A stretch of DNA of 64,000 nucleotides from JAIQFF01 sp963733545 (lineage in GTDB: Bacteria; Acidobacteriota; Terriglobia; Terriglobales; Acidobacteriaceae), in assembly GCA_963733545.1 (NCBI GenBank), contig CAVTDQ010000007.1, positions 1,860,001 through 1,924,000 on the forward strand, written 5' to 3'. Position 1 is the stretch's first letter; the number at the start of each line of letters is the position of its first letter. Below the pieces are notes generated by a model. That model did not search any database. It was not told the DNA's origin and saw only the letters and a program-made list of their open reading frames with translations. This document shows, piece by piece, positions 18,309 through 27,668 of the stretch. The translations under genes and the position numbers were made by a program.

Positions 18309-21300
18309 ATGCAAGTGTCTAACGGTCAGCGGATGCGAGGGTTTCTGATTGCTGTCGCTTTAATCGTGGCTTCCACAGCGATTGCAGTCGCTCAGATTGA
18401 TACTGCCAGCATCGTGGGCACGGTCAAAGACCCTTCCGGTGCGGTGGTTCCCGGCGCCAGAGTCACTGTGTCCAACGTTGCCACCGGCGAGTCTTTGACC
18501 GCTACCACCTCGGATAGCGGAGACTACGTGTTTCCCTATCTCAGGGTCGGAGCTTATTCCGTCACCGTTGACTCGCCAAACTTCAAGAAAGCGGTTCGCA
18601 ACGGAATCACCCTGGATGTGCAGGACCGCAAACAGGTCGACTTCCAGATGACGCTGGGCGGATCCTCAGAAAAAGTCGAAGTGACGGAAGAGGCTCCGCT
18701 GATCGATACTCAGACCGCGGACGTCGGCCACGTGGTCAGCGGCCAACAGGCGACCGACCTTCCTTTGAACGGCCGCCGCTACGACTCGCTGGCGCAACTT
18801 ACCGCCGGAGTCAACACGGCCAGCTCCTCCTTTCAGCAACGGGCTGAAGGGGTTTTCAGCGTCAACGGCAACAGCTCGACGCAGAACAATTTCGTGCTCG
18901 ATGGCGCCGACAACAACTCCTACACCACCAATCTTCAGGACCAGAGCGCTCAAGCGGTTCAGCCTGCGGTCGATTCATTGGCCGAGTTCAAACTGCAGAC
19001 CCGAGACTATGACGTTGAATACGGACGCAGCGCCGGCGGCGTGATCAACGCCGCAATCAAGTCGGGCACCAATCAGATGCACGGCGATGTCTACGAATAT
19101 TTCCGCAACAGCCAGCTGGATGCCAAGGATTATTTTGCCGGCCAGAATTCGATCAAGCCGATCTTTCAGCAAAACCAGTTTGGCGCCACCCTCGGCGGCC
19201 CCATCAGAAAGAACAAGACATTCTTTTTCCTGAACTACGAAGGCCGGCGAGTGCGTGAAGGGTTGACCCTGACCGGACTGGTCCCAACTCCTGACATGCG
19301 GAATCTGGACTTTAACGAACTCACCACGGTGCCAACCTCGCCCTCGATCGCAACCCTTCCCCAGTTCGCAAACTGCATCAATAACGGAGTCGTTGATCCC
19401 ACCTGCGTCGATCCGGTGGCGTCCAAACTAGTCGCTCTGTATCCCTTGCCGAATGCGAACCGCAGTCTTGAAGGCCAGCCTGGAAGTTTTGGCAATGGCG
19501 GCTTCAACTACATTGCCAGCCCTAAAGAATCGGTCGATTCAGATCAGGGTGGACTTCGCATCGATCACAAATTCAACGATTCCAACAATATTTACGGCCA
19601 CTTCATCGTCTATGATTTGCGCCAGTTCCGCCCGGGCATCTTCAACGACAGCTCGCCTCTGGCCGATGGCACCAACGACTCGACCTCGGGAAAGAATCTT
19701 GATCGCGGCACCAGCATCACCACCGCTTGGGTTCACGTGTTCAAACCGAACCTCATCAACGACGCGCACTTCAGTTTCAACCGCGCGGCTTCACACAATA
19801 TCCAGTCGACGCTTGGCGTTGACGGCAACAGTCAGGTTGGTCTTACGGGTATACCGAACTTCCCCGGCTTGTCCGGCGGTCTTCCCGAGATCGACATCTC
19901 GGGCATGCAATTGCTGGGTAGCCCCATGTGGCTGCCGCAGAACCAGTTTGCCCAGATCTGGCAACTTAAGGATGCCGTCACCTACATCAAGGGCACGCAC
20001 AGTCTGAAGATGGGTCTGGAGTGGCGGCGTGACGCGGACAACTTCAGCGATCTTTGCTGCATTCGCGGCAACTTCGGCTTCAATGGCCAATACACCGGAG
20101 ACGGAATTACCGATTTGCTTCTGGGAATTCCCAGCCACGCTGAATTGGAAAATCTGGACATCGCCCGCATCTATCGCAATGGCTGGAACTGGTTTGTCGG
20201 AGATTCATGGAGAGCAACCTCGCGGCTGACCCTCAACTACGGAGTGCGCTACGAATACTCCAGCCCTTTGTTCGAGCGTGATAACCGCGAGACCAATTTC
20301 AATCCCAACCTGAATGGCGGTACCGGCGGGCTCTTCAGTATTCCTTCGAATGCCAGCGGCACATTTAACCGGACCACGGTTCATCCCGTGAAAGACAATT
20401 TTGCTCCGCGCGTGGGCTTTGCCTTCGGGATCACTCCCCGGCTGGTAATGCGTGGCGGCGCCGGCATCTACTATCAGAATACTTACCGCTACGGGAGCGA
20501 GAGCCAGCTGGCGTTGAATCCTCCCTTCCTGGTTGACGCGCAAAACAATCCGCAGCCTACGGAAGGCCCGGCTTTTCTGTTACAGAACGGATATCCGGCA
20601 AACTTCCTGGCGCCGGTTGATATCAACAATAACGCGCAAGTCAGCCAGTTGTTTATCCGGGCTATCGACTCTCATCTGGTCCCGTCAACCATTTACGAAG
20701 GCAGTTTCGGCTTCCAGTATTCCGTCACCCCCAGTTTCGTGCTGGAGGCGAACTATGTCTTCAACCAGGCGCGGCACCTTTGGGATTTGAGCAACGAAAA
20801 TCAGCCAAATCTGATTCACCCCGGAACCGCCCCGGTCATACCGTTCCCCAACTTTGTGCAGGGTACCTCGCCCACCCACATCGAGTGGCTCTCGAGCGCT
20901 TCCAACTCGAATTACAACGCGCTGCAACTAACGGGCGACAAGAAATTGTCACGCGGCATCGCCTTCCACGCCGCTTACACCTGGAGCAAAGCGCTGTCTC
21001 AGGTCAGCGACTTTGAGGCCGGGCTACGTGGCGTCCAGGACAGATACCATCGCGAACGGGAATGGGGATACTGGGACAACGACACCCCTCACCGATTGGT
21101 GATCAGCGGCACGTATGAACTGCCGGCCGGAAAGAATCACAGCTTTGCAAATTCGGGTGCGCTGGAGAAAGTTCTGGGCGACTGGCAACTGAACACGATT
21201 CTTACATTCGCCAGCGGACAGCCGCTCTCAATTGGAATTAGCCAGGACAACAGCGGAACCCAATCCGGAAACCGGCCGAACTGTACAACTCAGGCATCCG

Positions 21301-21650
21301 GTTTCCATAAGAGTGTCGCTGACTGGGTAAACCCCAGCGGCTACAGCGCGCCGGCGCAGTTTTTCTTCGGCAACTGCAGTCCCACACCGGGGCCGCGTTC
21401 TCCGGGAATTTCGCTGGTGGACGCATCCCTGTTCAAGAACTTGCCGCTTACTGAAACCAAGTTCCTGCAATTCCGGGTGGAAGCATTCAACGCGATCAAT
21501 AAGCCGCAATTCGGAACGCCTTCGAATCTGAGCTGGAACACCAGCAATCCCGGCACGCCGGGCGCTCCGGTATCCGGATTTGGAGCAATCACAAGTACAG
21601 TGCCATTTACCTTCCGCCAGATTCAGTTTGCGCTGAAGTTCTACTTCTAG
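18309..21650 (+). CDS. TonB-dependent outer-membrane receptor (Oar-like, CarboxypepD_reg N-domain)
   Basis: A 1113-residue outer-membrane transporter. A signal peptide (about residues 1-29, ending IAVAQ) is followed by a carboxypeptidase-regulatory-like Ig domain (IVGTVKDPSGAVVPGARVTV, about 32-110) and a plug region with DLPLNGRRYDSL and NNFVLDGADNN, then a long barrel ending in the aromatic C terminus RQIQFALKFYF. It imports a substrate under TonB/ExbBD energy; these partners are not in the window. Head of the operon with the TIM-barrel isomerase 35 bases downstream, and under the operator-bearing promoter at 18191-18242, it is probably the uptake porin for the inositol-like island. Confidence 0.95.
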   Translation: MQVSNGQRMRGFLIAVALIVASTAIAVAQIDTASIVGTVKDPSGAVVPGARVTVSNVATGESLTATTSDSGDYVFPYLRVGAYSVTVDSPNFKKAVRNGITLDVQDRKQVDFQMTLGGSSEKVEVTEEAPLIDTQTADVGHVVSGQQATDLPLNGRRYDSLAQLTAGVNTASSSFQQRAEGVFSVNGNSSTQNNFVLDGADNNSYTTNLQDQSAQAVQPAVDSLAEFKLQTRDYDVEYGRSAGGVINAAIKSGTNQMHGDVYEYFRNSQLDAKDYFAGQNSIKPIFQQNQFGATLGGPIRKNKTFFFLNYEGRRVREGLTLTGLVPTPDMRNLDFNELTTVPTSPSIATLPQFANCINNGVVDPTCVDPVASKLVALYPLPNANRSLEGQPGSFGNGGFNYIASPKESVDSDQGGLRIDHKFNDSNNIYGHFIVYDLRQFRPGIFNDSSPLADGTNDSTSGKNLDRGTSITTAWVHVFKPNLINDAHFSFNRAASHNIQSTLGVDGNSQVGLTGIPNFPGLSGGLPEIDISGMQLLGSPMWLPQNQFAQIWQLKDAVTYIKGTHSLKMGLEWRRDADNFSDLCCIRGNFGFNGQYTGDGITDLLLGIPSHAELENLDIARIYRNGWNWFVGDSWRATSRLTLNYGVRYEYSSPLFERDNRETNFNPNLNGGTGGLFSIPSNASGTFNRTTVHPVKDNFAPRVGFAFGITPRLVMRGGAGIYYQNTYRYGSESQLALNPPFLVDAQNNPQPTEGPAFLLQNGYPANFLAPVDINNNAQVSQLFIRAIDSHLVPSTIYEGSFGFQYSVTPSFVLEANYVFNQARHLWDLSNENQPNLIHPGTAPVIPFPNFVQGTSPTHIEWLSSASNSNYNALQLTGDKKLSRGIAFHAAYTWSKALSQVSDFEAGLRGVQDRYHREREWGYWDNDTPHRLVISGTYELPAGKNHSFANSGALEKVLGDWQLNTILTFASGQPLSIGISQDNSGTQSGNRPNCTTQASGFHKSVADWVNPSGYSAPAQFFFGNCSPTPGPRSPGISLVDASLFKNLPLTETKFLQFRVEAFNAINKPQFGTPSNLSWNTSNPGTPGAPVSGFGAITSTVPFTFRQIQFALKFYF

Positions 21651-21685
21651 CGGAAAAGGTAAAGGCCGTAACGAATGAGGGGGCG

Positions 21686-22657
21686 ATGGCTAACAGAGTT
21701 GAACGACGTCAATTTCTGAAGGCCGGTGTGGCAACCACACTGGCCTTAGCCATCGATTCAAGGTTTGCCTTTGCCGCCGACCCCGTACAAAAATTCAAAA
21801 TTGGGATGGCGGCCACCACCTGGCTTTCATCTGATCCTTCCATTGCGACTTACTGGAAAGCGACCGAGGGGATCGCGGCGCTGAACATCGGCGCCACTGA
21901 AGCGGACAACAGTAAAGCCGATTTCGATTCAACCTACGCAAATAAAATCAACGAATTTCGTGAGCGGACCCACAAAGTTGGGGTGCAACTTGAAGGCGTT
22001 TACCAGGCGCTGATGTTGCACGACCCTCAACAGTTGCCGGCCATGAAGTCGAAAATTAATGCGGTCGCGGGATTTTTGAAAGCGGCGGGCGCTGACTACA
22101 TCGCGCTGGGTTGGGATGTGCCCTGGGGCGCAGGGAAGAAACCGTACGTGCGTACTGCCGCGGATGTTCGCCAGGCGATTCGCGCGGCCGATGAACTCGG
22201 ACGCATTTCGCTCGAGCAACACGGCATCTTTCTGGCTCTTCATGCCGAGCGGGATATTCCTAAAGAGATGACGATCCAGATTCTCGATTCCACCAACCCA
22301 AAATACCTGCGGTTTTGCGCGGACGTTGGACACCTCACTGGAATGGGTCTGGACGCGCTCGAAACCGTCAAAAAATATTCTTCGAGGCTGGCGGTCAGTC
22401 ATTGGAAGGATTTCGATCCCAAGCTGGGCGGCCCCAGCCATCTGGGAAAGGGAACTGCCGGAGACTTCGTTGAGTTGGGCAGAGGGATTGTCGATTTCCG
22501 CGGACTCGCAGATTTCTACCGCAAAATCGGATTCGATGGTTGGGTGCAGTTGGAGTTGGATCATACCAATGAGGCGAGTATCGCCATCAGCGCGCAGAAG
22601 ATGAAAGCGTACGTCACCGACGAACTGAAACTTCAGATGGTTCCACGCTCCAGTTAG
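21686..22657 (+). CDS. Tat-exported sugar isomerase/epimerase-like TIM barrel (IolE/IolI family fold)
   Basis: A 323-residue protein of the xylose-isomerase-like TIM-barrel (AP endonuclease 2) family. The N terminus ERRQFLKAGVATTLALAI is a twin-arginine signal, so it acts outside the cytoplasm, unusual for this enzyme class. Family features: IGMAATTWLSSDPSIA, GVYQALMLHDP, LALHAERDIPKEMTIQIL, LRFCADVGHLTG (metal ligand region D/H), VSHWKDFD and DGWVQLELDHTNEA. AGGGGGCG precedes the ATG. By context it could be an extracytoplasmic counterpart of the inosose dehydratase IolE or the isomerase IolI, which is inference; the family also holds many unrelated keto-sugar epimerases. Confidence 0.88.
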   Translation: MANRVERRQFLKAGVATTLALAIDSRFAFAADPVQKFKIGMAATTWLSSDPSIATYWKATEGIAALNIGATEADNSKADFDSTYANKINEFRERTHKVGVQLEGVYQALMLHDPQQLPAMKSKINAVAGFLKAAGADYIALGWDVPWGAGKKPYVRTAADVRQAIRAADELGRISLEQHGIFLALHAERDIPKEMTIQILDSTNPKYLRFCADVGHLTGMGLDALETVKKYSSRLAVSHWKDFDPKLGGPSHLGKGTAGDFVELGRGIVDFRGLADFYRKIGFDGWVQLELDHTNEASIAISAQKMKAYVTDELKLQMVPRSS

Positions 22658-22782
22658 ACTGATCCTCCCGGGTGAATTGAGAGCTGCAACCGCGCCCTGC
22701 TATGATTTGCACATTCTGAATTTCCTGCCGGGAACCGTATTGCGAAGCATTGCAGACAGATCCTCTTGGGCTGACCACCGCA

Positions 22783-24600
22783 ATGAATTCATTCCATCCT
22801 GAAATCCGTGTGACTTTAGGATGGGTGAGTAAAATACTCCTGCTTCTCTTCCTCACTATTCTTTCAGCGTCTGCCCAGAAAGACCCGATCCTGAATCGCG
22901 CTCGCCAGGCTCTCGATAAGGACGACACGGCACAAGCGATCGCGCTCCTGGAGAACTATCGCAAGGCTCACGCCGCTAACCCGGAAGTTTTTAACCTCCT
23001 GGGGATTGCTTACGGGCGCGCGGGGGACGACGCTAAATCTCTGGCCATGTTCAAGGAGTTTGCCCGCCTCGCCCCGAATTTACCGGGAGCTTACAACAAT
23101 CTGGGAGCGGCCTACCTGCGGCAGCAGGATTCGGAACATGCCGAAGCTTCTTTCCGCCATGCCCTTCGCATCAGCCCCCAGGATGTCAGCGCTCTTTACA
23201 ACCTGGGAGCGCTGCTCAATGCCCGGCACAAATATCCTGAATCTCGGCCACTTCTTGATCGCGCATTTCGGCGTGAACAGTCTTCTGCCATCGGCTACGA
23301 AGCCGCCGTCGCTGCCGCTGGCCTGGGAGATCGTAAAGCCGCGTTGCATATACTCAACTCTCTCGAACCTCCGCGAGACCAGAGTGTTGTGCCCTGGCTA
23401 AAATTAGTCGGCACTCTTAATTTTGATGAAGGCAATCTTGGCGATGCGTCCAAGGCTTTGGAATCAGCCGTTAATCTTGCCCCGGGCGACAAGGAAGTTC
23501 TCTATACCCTGGCTCTGGTGCGGCTGAAATCCAACCAGGCGGATCTGGCGATTCCACTTCTGGATCAGGTTTTCAGTTCTCTCGCGCCCGGCGAGCGCAG
23601 CACTCGGGAAGGCGTGCTTCTGACATCGTATGGTGGGTACCAGCAAGCGCTCGCCAAATTCCAGGAGGCGATCGCCGCGGATCCCGAATCGTACGAGGCA
23701 CACTACAATCTCGCCGTTCTCCGGCTCGAGCATCTGAAAGACATCAATGGCGCGCTGGATGCCGCTCAGCACGCACTCGCCATCCGGAACACGGGCGATC
23801 TTCAGGATCTGCTTGGCGACATCAACGAATCTCAAAACAACTTTAAGGACGCGCTGAATCATTACCAGGAAGCCGTGCGTATCGATCCCGGCAGCGACAA
23901 ATTTGCCTTCGACCTCGGCGCCGAATTGCTGTTGCATGAAAATTTCGATGCCGCGGAAACCGTGTTTCAGGCTGCGCAAAAACGTTTTCCGAAAGCATCG
24001 AAAATCTACCTGGGCCTGGGCACCGCGGAATTCATGCGCGGAAAAACGGCCGACTCCGTGGCTTCCTATCTGAAGGGCGTCGATCTCGATCCTCAATTCG
24101 AACCAGGTTACCTTTTTCTGGGGGAGGCCTTCAGCTTCGCTGACACCCGCTCGATGGAGGTGGTCGCCAAACTTGCTTATCTGGCAGGTAAACAGCCGCA
24201 AACCTTCGGCGCCCAGTATTATTACGGCGCGGCGTTGGTCAAGGAGCTGGATCAAGGGGGCGATGCGAAAAATGTTTCGTTGGCGCAGGCTGCCTTACAA
24301 CGCGCCGCGGCTTTGCGTCCCGCCGACGCAAGGGTGCCGTATCAGTTGGGAGAGCTTTGCCGGGTGCAGAAACAGACTGCGGAAGCGATTTCCTACTACC
24401 AGAAGGCGGCGGCACTTGATTCGCAATTTTCGGAGCCGCTTTACAAGATGGGTCAGGCTTATGTGCGCCTGGGCAAGCCCGATGACGCGAAGAAAGCATT
24501 CGCCCAGCATCGAGAAGTCATGACAAAGGCGGAAGCCGACGTCTATCATCGAGCCAGTGAAATTCAGAGTTTTGTTCTGACTATGAGAACTCCTCAGTAG
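22783..24600 (+). CDS. exported TPR-repeat protein
   Basis: A 605-residue protein with a hydrophobic signal (VSKILLLLFLTILSASAQ) followed almost entirely by tetratricopeptide repeats, e.g. NPEVFNLLGIAYGRAGDDAK, GAYNNLGAAYLRQQDSEHAE, VSALYNLGALLNARHKYPES, YEAHYNLAVLRLEHLKD. The ATG at 22783 is preferred to an in-frame TTG at 22750. TPR proteins scaffold other proteins; no enzyme domain is present. It follows the TIM-barrel gene after 125 bases and precedes lacI. Similar TPR proteins accompany TonB receptor operons in Acidobacteriota. Confidence 0.88.
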   Translation: MNSFHPEIRVTLGWVSKILLLLFLTILSASAQKDPILNRARQALDKDDTAQAIALLENYRKAHAANPEVFNLLGIAYGRAGDDAKSLAMFKEFARLAPNLPGAYNNLGAAYLRQQDSEHAEASFRHALRISPQDVSALYNLGALLNARHKYPESRPLLDRAFRREQSSAIGYEAAVAAAGLGDRKAALHILNSLEPPRDQSVVPWLKLVGTLNFDEGNLGDASKALESAVNLAPGDKEVLYTLALVRLKSNQADLAIPLLDQVFSSLAPGERSTREGVLLTSYGGYQQALAKFQEAIAADPESYEAHYNLAVLRLEHLKDINGALDAAQHALAIRNTGDLQDLLGDINESQNNFKDALNHYQEAVRIDPGSDKFAFDLGAELLLHENFDAAETVFQAAQKRFPKASKIYLGLGTAEFMRGKTADSVASYLKGVDLDPQFEPGYLFLGEAFSFADTRSMEVVAKLAYLAGKQPQTFGAQYYYGAALVKELDQGGDAKNVSLAQAALQRAAALRPADARVPYQLGELCRVQKQTAEAISYYQKAAALDSQFSEPLYKMGQAYVRLGKPDDAKKAFAQHREVMTKAEADVYHRASEIQSFVLTMRTPQ

Positions 24601-24695
24601 ATCGCTGAGGCTGGGCCCGACAATAAAGTTCAGTGAAGCAAGTTCGATCAAGCAAAGTTGGAGTGATTTAGATTTCTATTCGTCCAGGGAAGAGA

Positions 24696-25919
24696 ATGCC
24701 GCGTTCACCAAGAAACTCCAAGACGCCCGGCCGTAAAGCACCGAATATTTACGACGTGGCTCGTGAGGCGCAGGTTTCGGTCTTTACCGTCTCCGCTGTG
24801 ATTAACAAGAAAGATCACGTGGGTGCGGTCCGCAAACGTCGCGTCGAAGCTGCGATCAAGAAACTGGACTATCGCCTCAATTCGCTGGCGCAAAGCCTGG
24901 CCAGTGAGCGCACTCACACTATCGGGGTCGTAGTGCCGGACATCTCGAATCCGTTTTTCCCCATGCTGGTTCGAGGTGCGGAAGACACAGCTCAGAAACA
25001 TGGATACAGCACACTGCTGTGCAACAGCGATGGCAATGCCGAGAAGGAAGAGCTTTATCTTGAATTGCTGCTTTCGAAACGCGTGGACGGTGTTCTGCTC
25101 ACCAAGGCGCCGGGCCAGCTCAGTTCGCGAATCGAAAGAATGTTCTCCGATATGAAGGTTCCGGTGGTGCTGATGATGCGCACTTATCCCAGCCTGACCA
25201 AAGACGCAGTCACCACCGACGACTTTAAGGGAAGCTTTGATGCCGTGTCGCACCTGGCCAGAATCGGCCATACCAGGATCGCGCAGGTCGGCGGCCCGCT
25301 CAGTGTCAGCAACGGTAAAGCTCGCTGGCAGGGTTACCGCAAAGCTCTTAGCGAGAACGGCCTGAAATACGATCCGCAGTTAGTGTACGAAGGCGATTAT
25401 CGTATCGACTCCGGCTACAGCGCCGGCTTGGCGCTGCTTACCCACCGTCCAGACGCAGTTTTCGTAGCCAACTATTTAATGACAGTGGGATTTCTCGAGG
25501 CCGCCCAGGAAATGGGAATGCGTTGTCCGGAAGATTTCGGTTTGGTGACGCTGGACGACTATCCCTGGCTAAAACTTTTCAGCCCGCCGATAACCGCCGT
25601 CGAGCTTCCCAAGTATGAGGTGGGCAGTGCCGCTACCGAGTTGTTGCTCGATCGTATTAAAGGAAAGACCGGGCGAGGCGAAACCCGCAAAATCATGCCT
25701 CAACTGCGAGTGCGGGAATCCTGCGGCTTTCGCCTGCGCACCCGCAGTTTGTCCGGGCCCGCGATCACTGCCAGCGATCAGTTTCCCCGGCCTCAGTTAA
25801 GAGGGCTGCACGTGTCTCTGGGCAAATCCCGAACTTTCAAAGCGCTTAGAATAACCGAAATAAACCTCGCCATTCAGAGTCGTTCCAGAACGCTTAAAAG
25901 TGGCAAAACCCTCCGTTAA
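24696..25919 (+). CDS. LacI-family transcriptional regulator with long C-terminal tail
   Basis: A 407-residue repressor. The DNA-binding helix-turn-helix is NIYDVAREAQVSVFTVSAVI (residues 17-36) with hinge LNSLAQSLASERTHTIGVVV; the periplasmic-binding-protein-like sensor follows (DISNPFFPMLVRGAEDTAQ, SKRVDGVLLT, DAVFVANYLMTVGFLEA, GLVTLDDYPWLKLFSPPITA) and ends normally at LRVRESCGFRLR. About 59 further residues have no family counterpart; the DNA coding them contains operator-like motifs, see the finding at 25835-25975. It is the obvious candidate to bind the TAAGCGGTT sites of this island. The effector is unknown, probably a sugar or cyclitol. Confidence 0.93.
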   Translation: MPRSPRNSKTPGRKAPNIYDVAREAQVSVFTVSAVINKKDHVGAVRKRRVEAAIKKLDYRLNSLAQSLASERTHTIGVVVPDISNPFFPMLVRGAEDTAQKHGYSTLLCNSDGNAEKEELYLELLLSKRVDGVLLTKAPGQLSSRIERMFSDMKVPVVLMMRTYPSLTKDAVTTDDFKGSFDAVSHLARIGHTRIAQVGGPLSVSNGKARWQGYRKALSENGLKYDPQLVYEGDYRIDSGYSAGLALLTHRPDAVFVANYLMTVGFLEAAQEMGMRCPEDFGLVTLDDYPWLKLFSPPITAVELPKYEVGSAATELLLDRIKGKTGRGETRKIMPQLRVRESCGFRLRTRSLSGPAITASDQFPRPQLRGLHVSLGKSRTFKALRITEINLAIQSRSRTLKSGKTLR

Positions 25920-25964
25920 GCGCCCCATTAGCTTGGCCCAGAGTAACCAGCTGGCATGATATCT

Positions 25965-26000
25965 AAGCGGTTTGACAATACTCTGTCAAAGGCAGATAAT
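25965..26000 (+). promoter_or_regulatory. transaldolase promoter with LacI-type operator
   Basis: TTGACA (25972-25977), a 17-base spacer and GATAAT (25995-26000) make a near-consensus promoter. The operator-like TCTAAGCGGTTTGA (core TAAGCGGTT, 25964-25972) overlaps the -35 box. The gene starts at 26074 after AGGGAGAGTCG. Confidence 0.72.
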
Positions 26001-26073
26001 TTCAGCGCTAACTGTCCTGCGCGCGGATTTCCGGTCCGTACATGCAAGACCTTCCATCATTCAGGGAGAGTCG

Positions 26074-27177
26074 ATGACGCCAGCATCCAGTTCGGTCGTT
26101 TACAAAAGCCCGTTGTATGAAATGACGCAAACTACTCCCACCGTTCTGTGGAACGATTCCGCCGCCATCGATGAATTGACCTATTCGATCGAACACGGGG
26201 CGGTGGGCGCGACCTGCAATCCTGTGATCGTGGTGGCCGCCCTGAAAAAGGAAATGCGTTTGTGGATCGATCGAATTCGCGCTCTCGTCGCCGAATATCC
26301 TGCCGCCACCGAAGACGAAATCGGTTGGAAGCTGGTTCGCGAGATTTCGGTGAAGAGCGCTGCCTTGTTAAAACCCGTTTTCGACCTGCACCAGGGAAAG
26401 AATGGAAGACTCTCCATTCAAACCGATCCCCGCTTGTATCGGGACGCAAACGCCATCGTCGAGCAGGCCGAGGAATTCAGCCGGCTGGCGCCTAACATGA
26501 TTGTCAAAATCCCGGTCACGAGCGCCGGCATTCCCGCCATCGAGGAAGCCACCTACCGGGGTATCAGCATCAACGCGACTGTTTGTTTCACTTTGCCGCA
26601 GTGCATCGCGGTGGCGGAAGCGGTAGAAAAAGGCCTGCGGCGGCGCGAGAGCGAAGGCAAAGAAATTAAGTCGATGGGCCCGGTTTGCACAATTATGGTT
26701 GGCCGTCTCGACGACTGGCTGAAGGCTGTGGTTGAGAAAGAGAACATCACCATCGACCCGGGATACCTGGAATGGGCAGGAGTGGCGGTGTTCAAGAAAA
26801 CTTACCAAATCTTTCGCGAGCGCGGGTACCGGCTGCGCCTGCTCTCAGCCGCATTCCGCAACCACATGCACTGGAGCGAATTCATCGGGGGCGACGTCGT
26901 CATCTCGCCTCCTTACTCATGGCAGGTTCGTTTCAACGCCAGCGACATTGAGATTCGTCCTCGCATCGACAATCCTGTGGAGCCGCGAATCGTCGCCGAG
27001 CTCTCCAAAAAGCTTGCAGATTTCCGGCGTGCCTACACCGAGGGTGGGATTTCGATCGACCAGTTCAATTCCTTCGCTCCCACGCGCCGCACCCTGCGGC
27101 AATTTATCGCCGCCTGCGGAGACTTGAACAGCATCGTGCGCGACGTCATGCTGCCGAATCCCGACATCGCAGGATGA
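26074..27177 (+). CDS. transaldolase family protein
   Basis: A 367-residue class I aldolase of the transaldolase family. SIEHGAVGATCNPVIV is the N-terminal family motif, and MIVKIPVTSAGIPAIEEA carries the Schiff-base lysine (K145); GISINATVCFTLPQC follows as usual. AGGGAG eight bases before ATG 26074 decides the start; the longer frame from 25972 would include the promoter. It would transfer a dihydroxyacetone unit between sugar phosphates or cleave a ketose phosphate. It lies next to lacI with the same operator as the iol genes, so it may process the phosphorylated end product of the pathway. The exact substrate cannot be read from sequence. Confidence 0.92.
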   Translation: MTPASSSVVYKSPLYEMTQTTPTVLWNDSAAIDELTYSIEHGAVGATCNPVIVVAALKKEMRLWIDRIRALVAEYPAATEDEIGWKLVREISVKSAALLKPVFDLHQGKNGRLSIQTDPRLYRDANAIVEQAEEFSRLAPNMIVKIPVTSAGIPAIEEATYRGISINATVCFTLPQCIAVAEAVEKGLRRRESEGKEIKSMGPVCTIMVGRLDDWLKAVVEKENITIDPGYLEWAGVAVFKKTYQIFRERGYRLRLLSAAFRNHMHWSEFIGGDVVISPPYSWQVRFNASDIEIRPRIDNPVEPRIVAELSKKLADFRRAYTEGGISIDQFNSFAPTRRTLRQFIAACGDLNSIVRDVMLPNPDIAG

Positions 27178-27271
27178 AAACGCCCTGATTCGACTCTGTT
27201 TTGAGTTCAAAGAATGGACGGCAACATTGCGCAACGGTGAATTCGAAATAGTTCTTAGAGACGACGTTTTT

Positions 27272-27314
27272 CCTTGCGCTCTTTGCAAATCGCCTTGGCG
27301 TCCTTTGCGGTAAA
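27272..27314. repeat. intergenic CTTTGCG-type short repeat
   Basis: Within the 248-base gap after the transaldolase gene, CCTTGCGCTCTTTGC and TGGCGTCCTTTGCGG form a degenerate tandem of CTTTGCG units. Such short sequences recur between genes in many environmental genomes. No gene was recognised in this gap. Confidence 0.35.
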
Positions 27315-27425
27315 GATTGTAGCGACCACTTCACCTGAAAAACTGTCTGCGCCTGCAAGCCTCAGGGCAAGAGGCGAGCTGACACCTAGACCAGCCCGCC
27401 TCAAGCGTTTAATTTAGCCGCTAAG

Positions 27426-27668
27426 TTAAGCTGCGTTGGTTACGCCCTCGACCCCGCTCAGTGCCTTGGCAACAGCGTTTGTATACGCCGCCAAAGTTTT
27501 AACCCGCCCGAGAGCTTGCTGGCGATCTTTGGCTGACATTTCTTTGACCACTTCCTGGACCCTTGTCCGCAGGTCCGGAGGTGGATCCGGCAGGTGGAGA
27601 ATAGCGTATATTTCAGGCTTCAAAAGCAGCGCCAATGGATCGACAATTTCGTATTCTTTGGGTGGCAT
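27426..27668 (-). CDS. small hypothetical protein
   Basis: An 80-residue protein starting MPPKEYEIVDPLALLLKPEI, preceded by GAGGAGGGTCT directly before ATG, an unusually strong ribosome binding site that supports a real gene. It contains LHLPDPPPDLRTRVQEVVKE and a C-terminal helix ending VEGVTNAA. No family is recognised. It is isolated between the transaldolase and the DUF4832 gene, on the opposite strand to both. Confidence 0.65.
   Translation of the reverse strand: MPPKEYEIVDPLALLLKPEIYAILHLPDPPPDLRTRVQEVVKEMSAKDRQQALGRVKTLAAYTNAVAKALSGVEGVTNAA

Noticed and set aside
27414..27424. TTAGCCGCTAA odd palindrome, similar to the LacI-type motif
   Set aside because: It lies at the 3' end of a small gene, not before any promoter, and differs from the TAAGCGGTT core.
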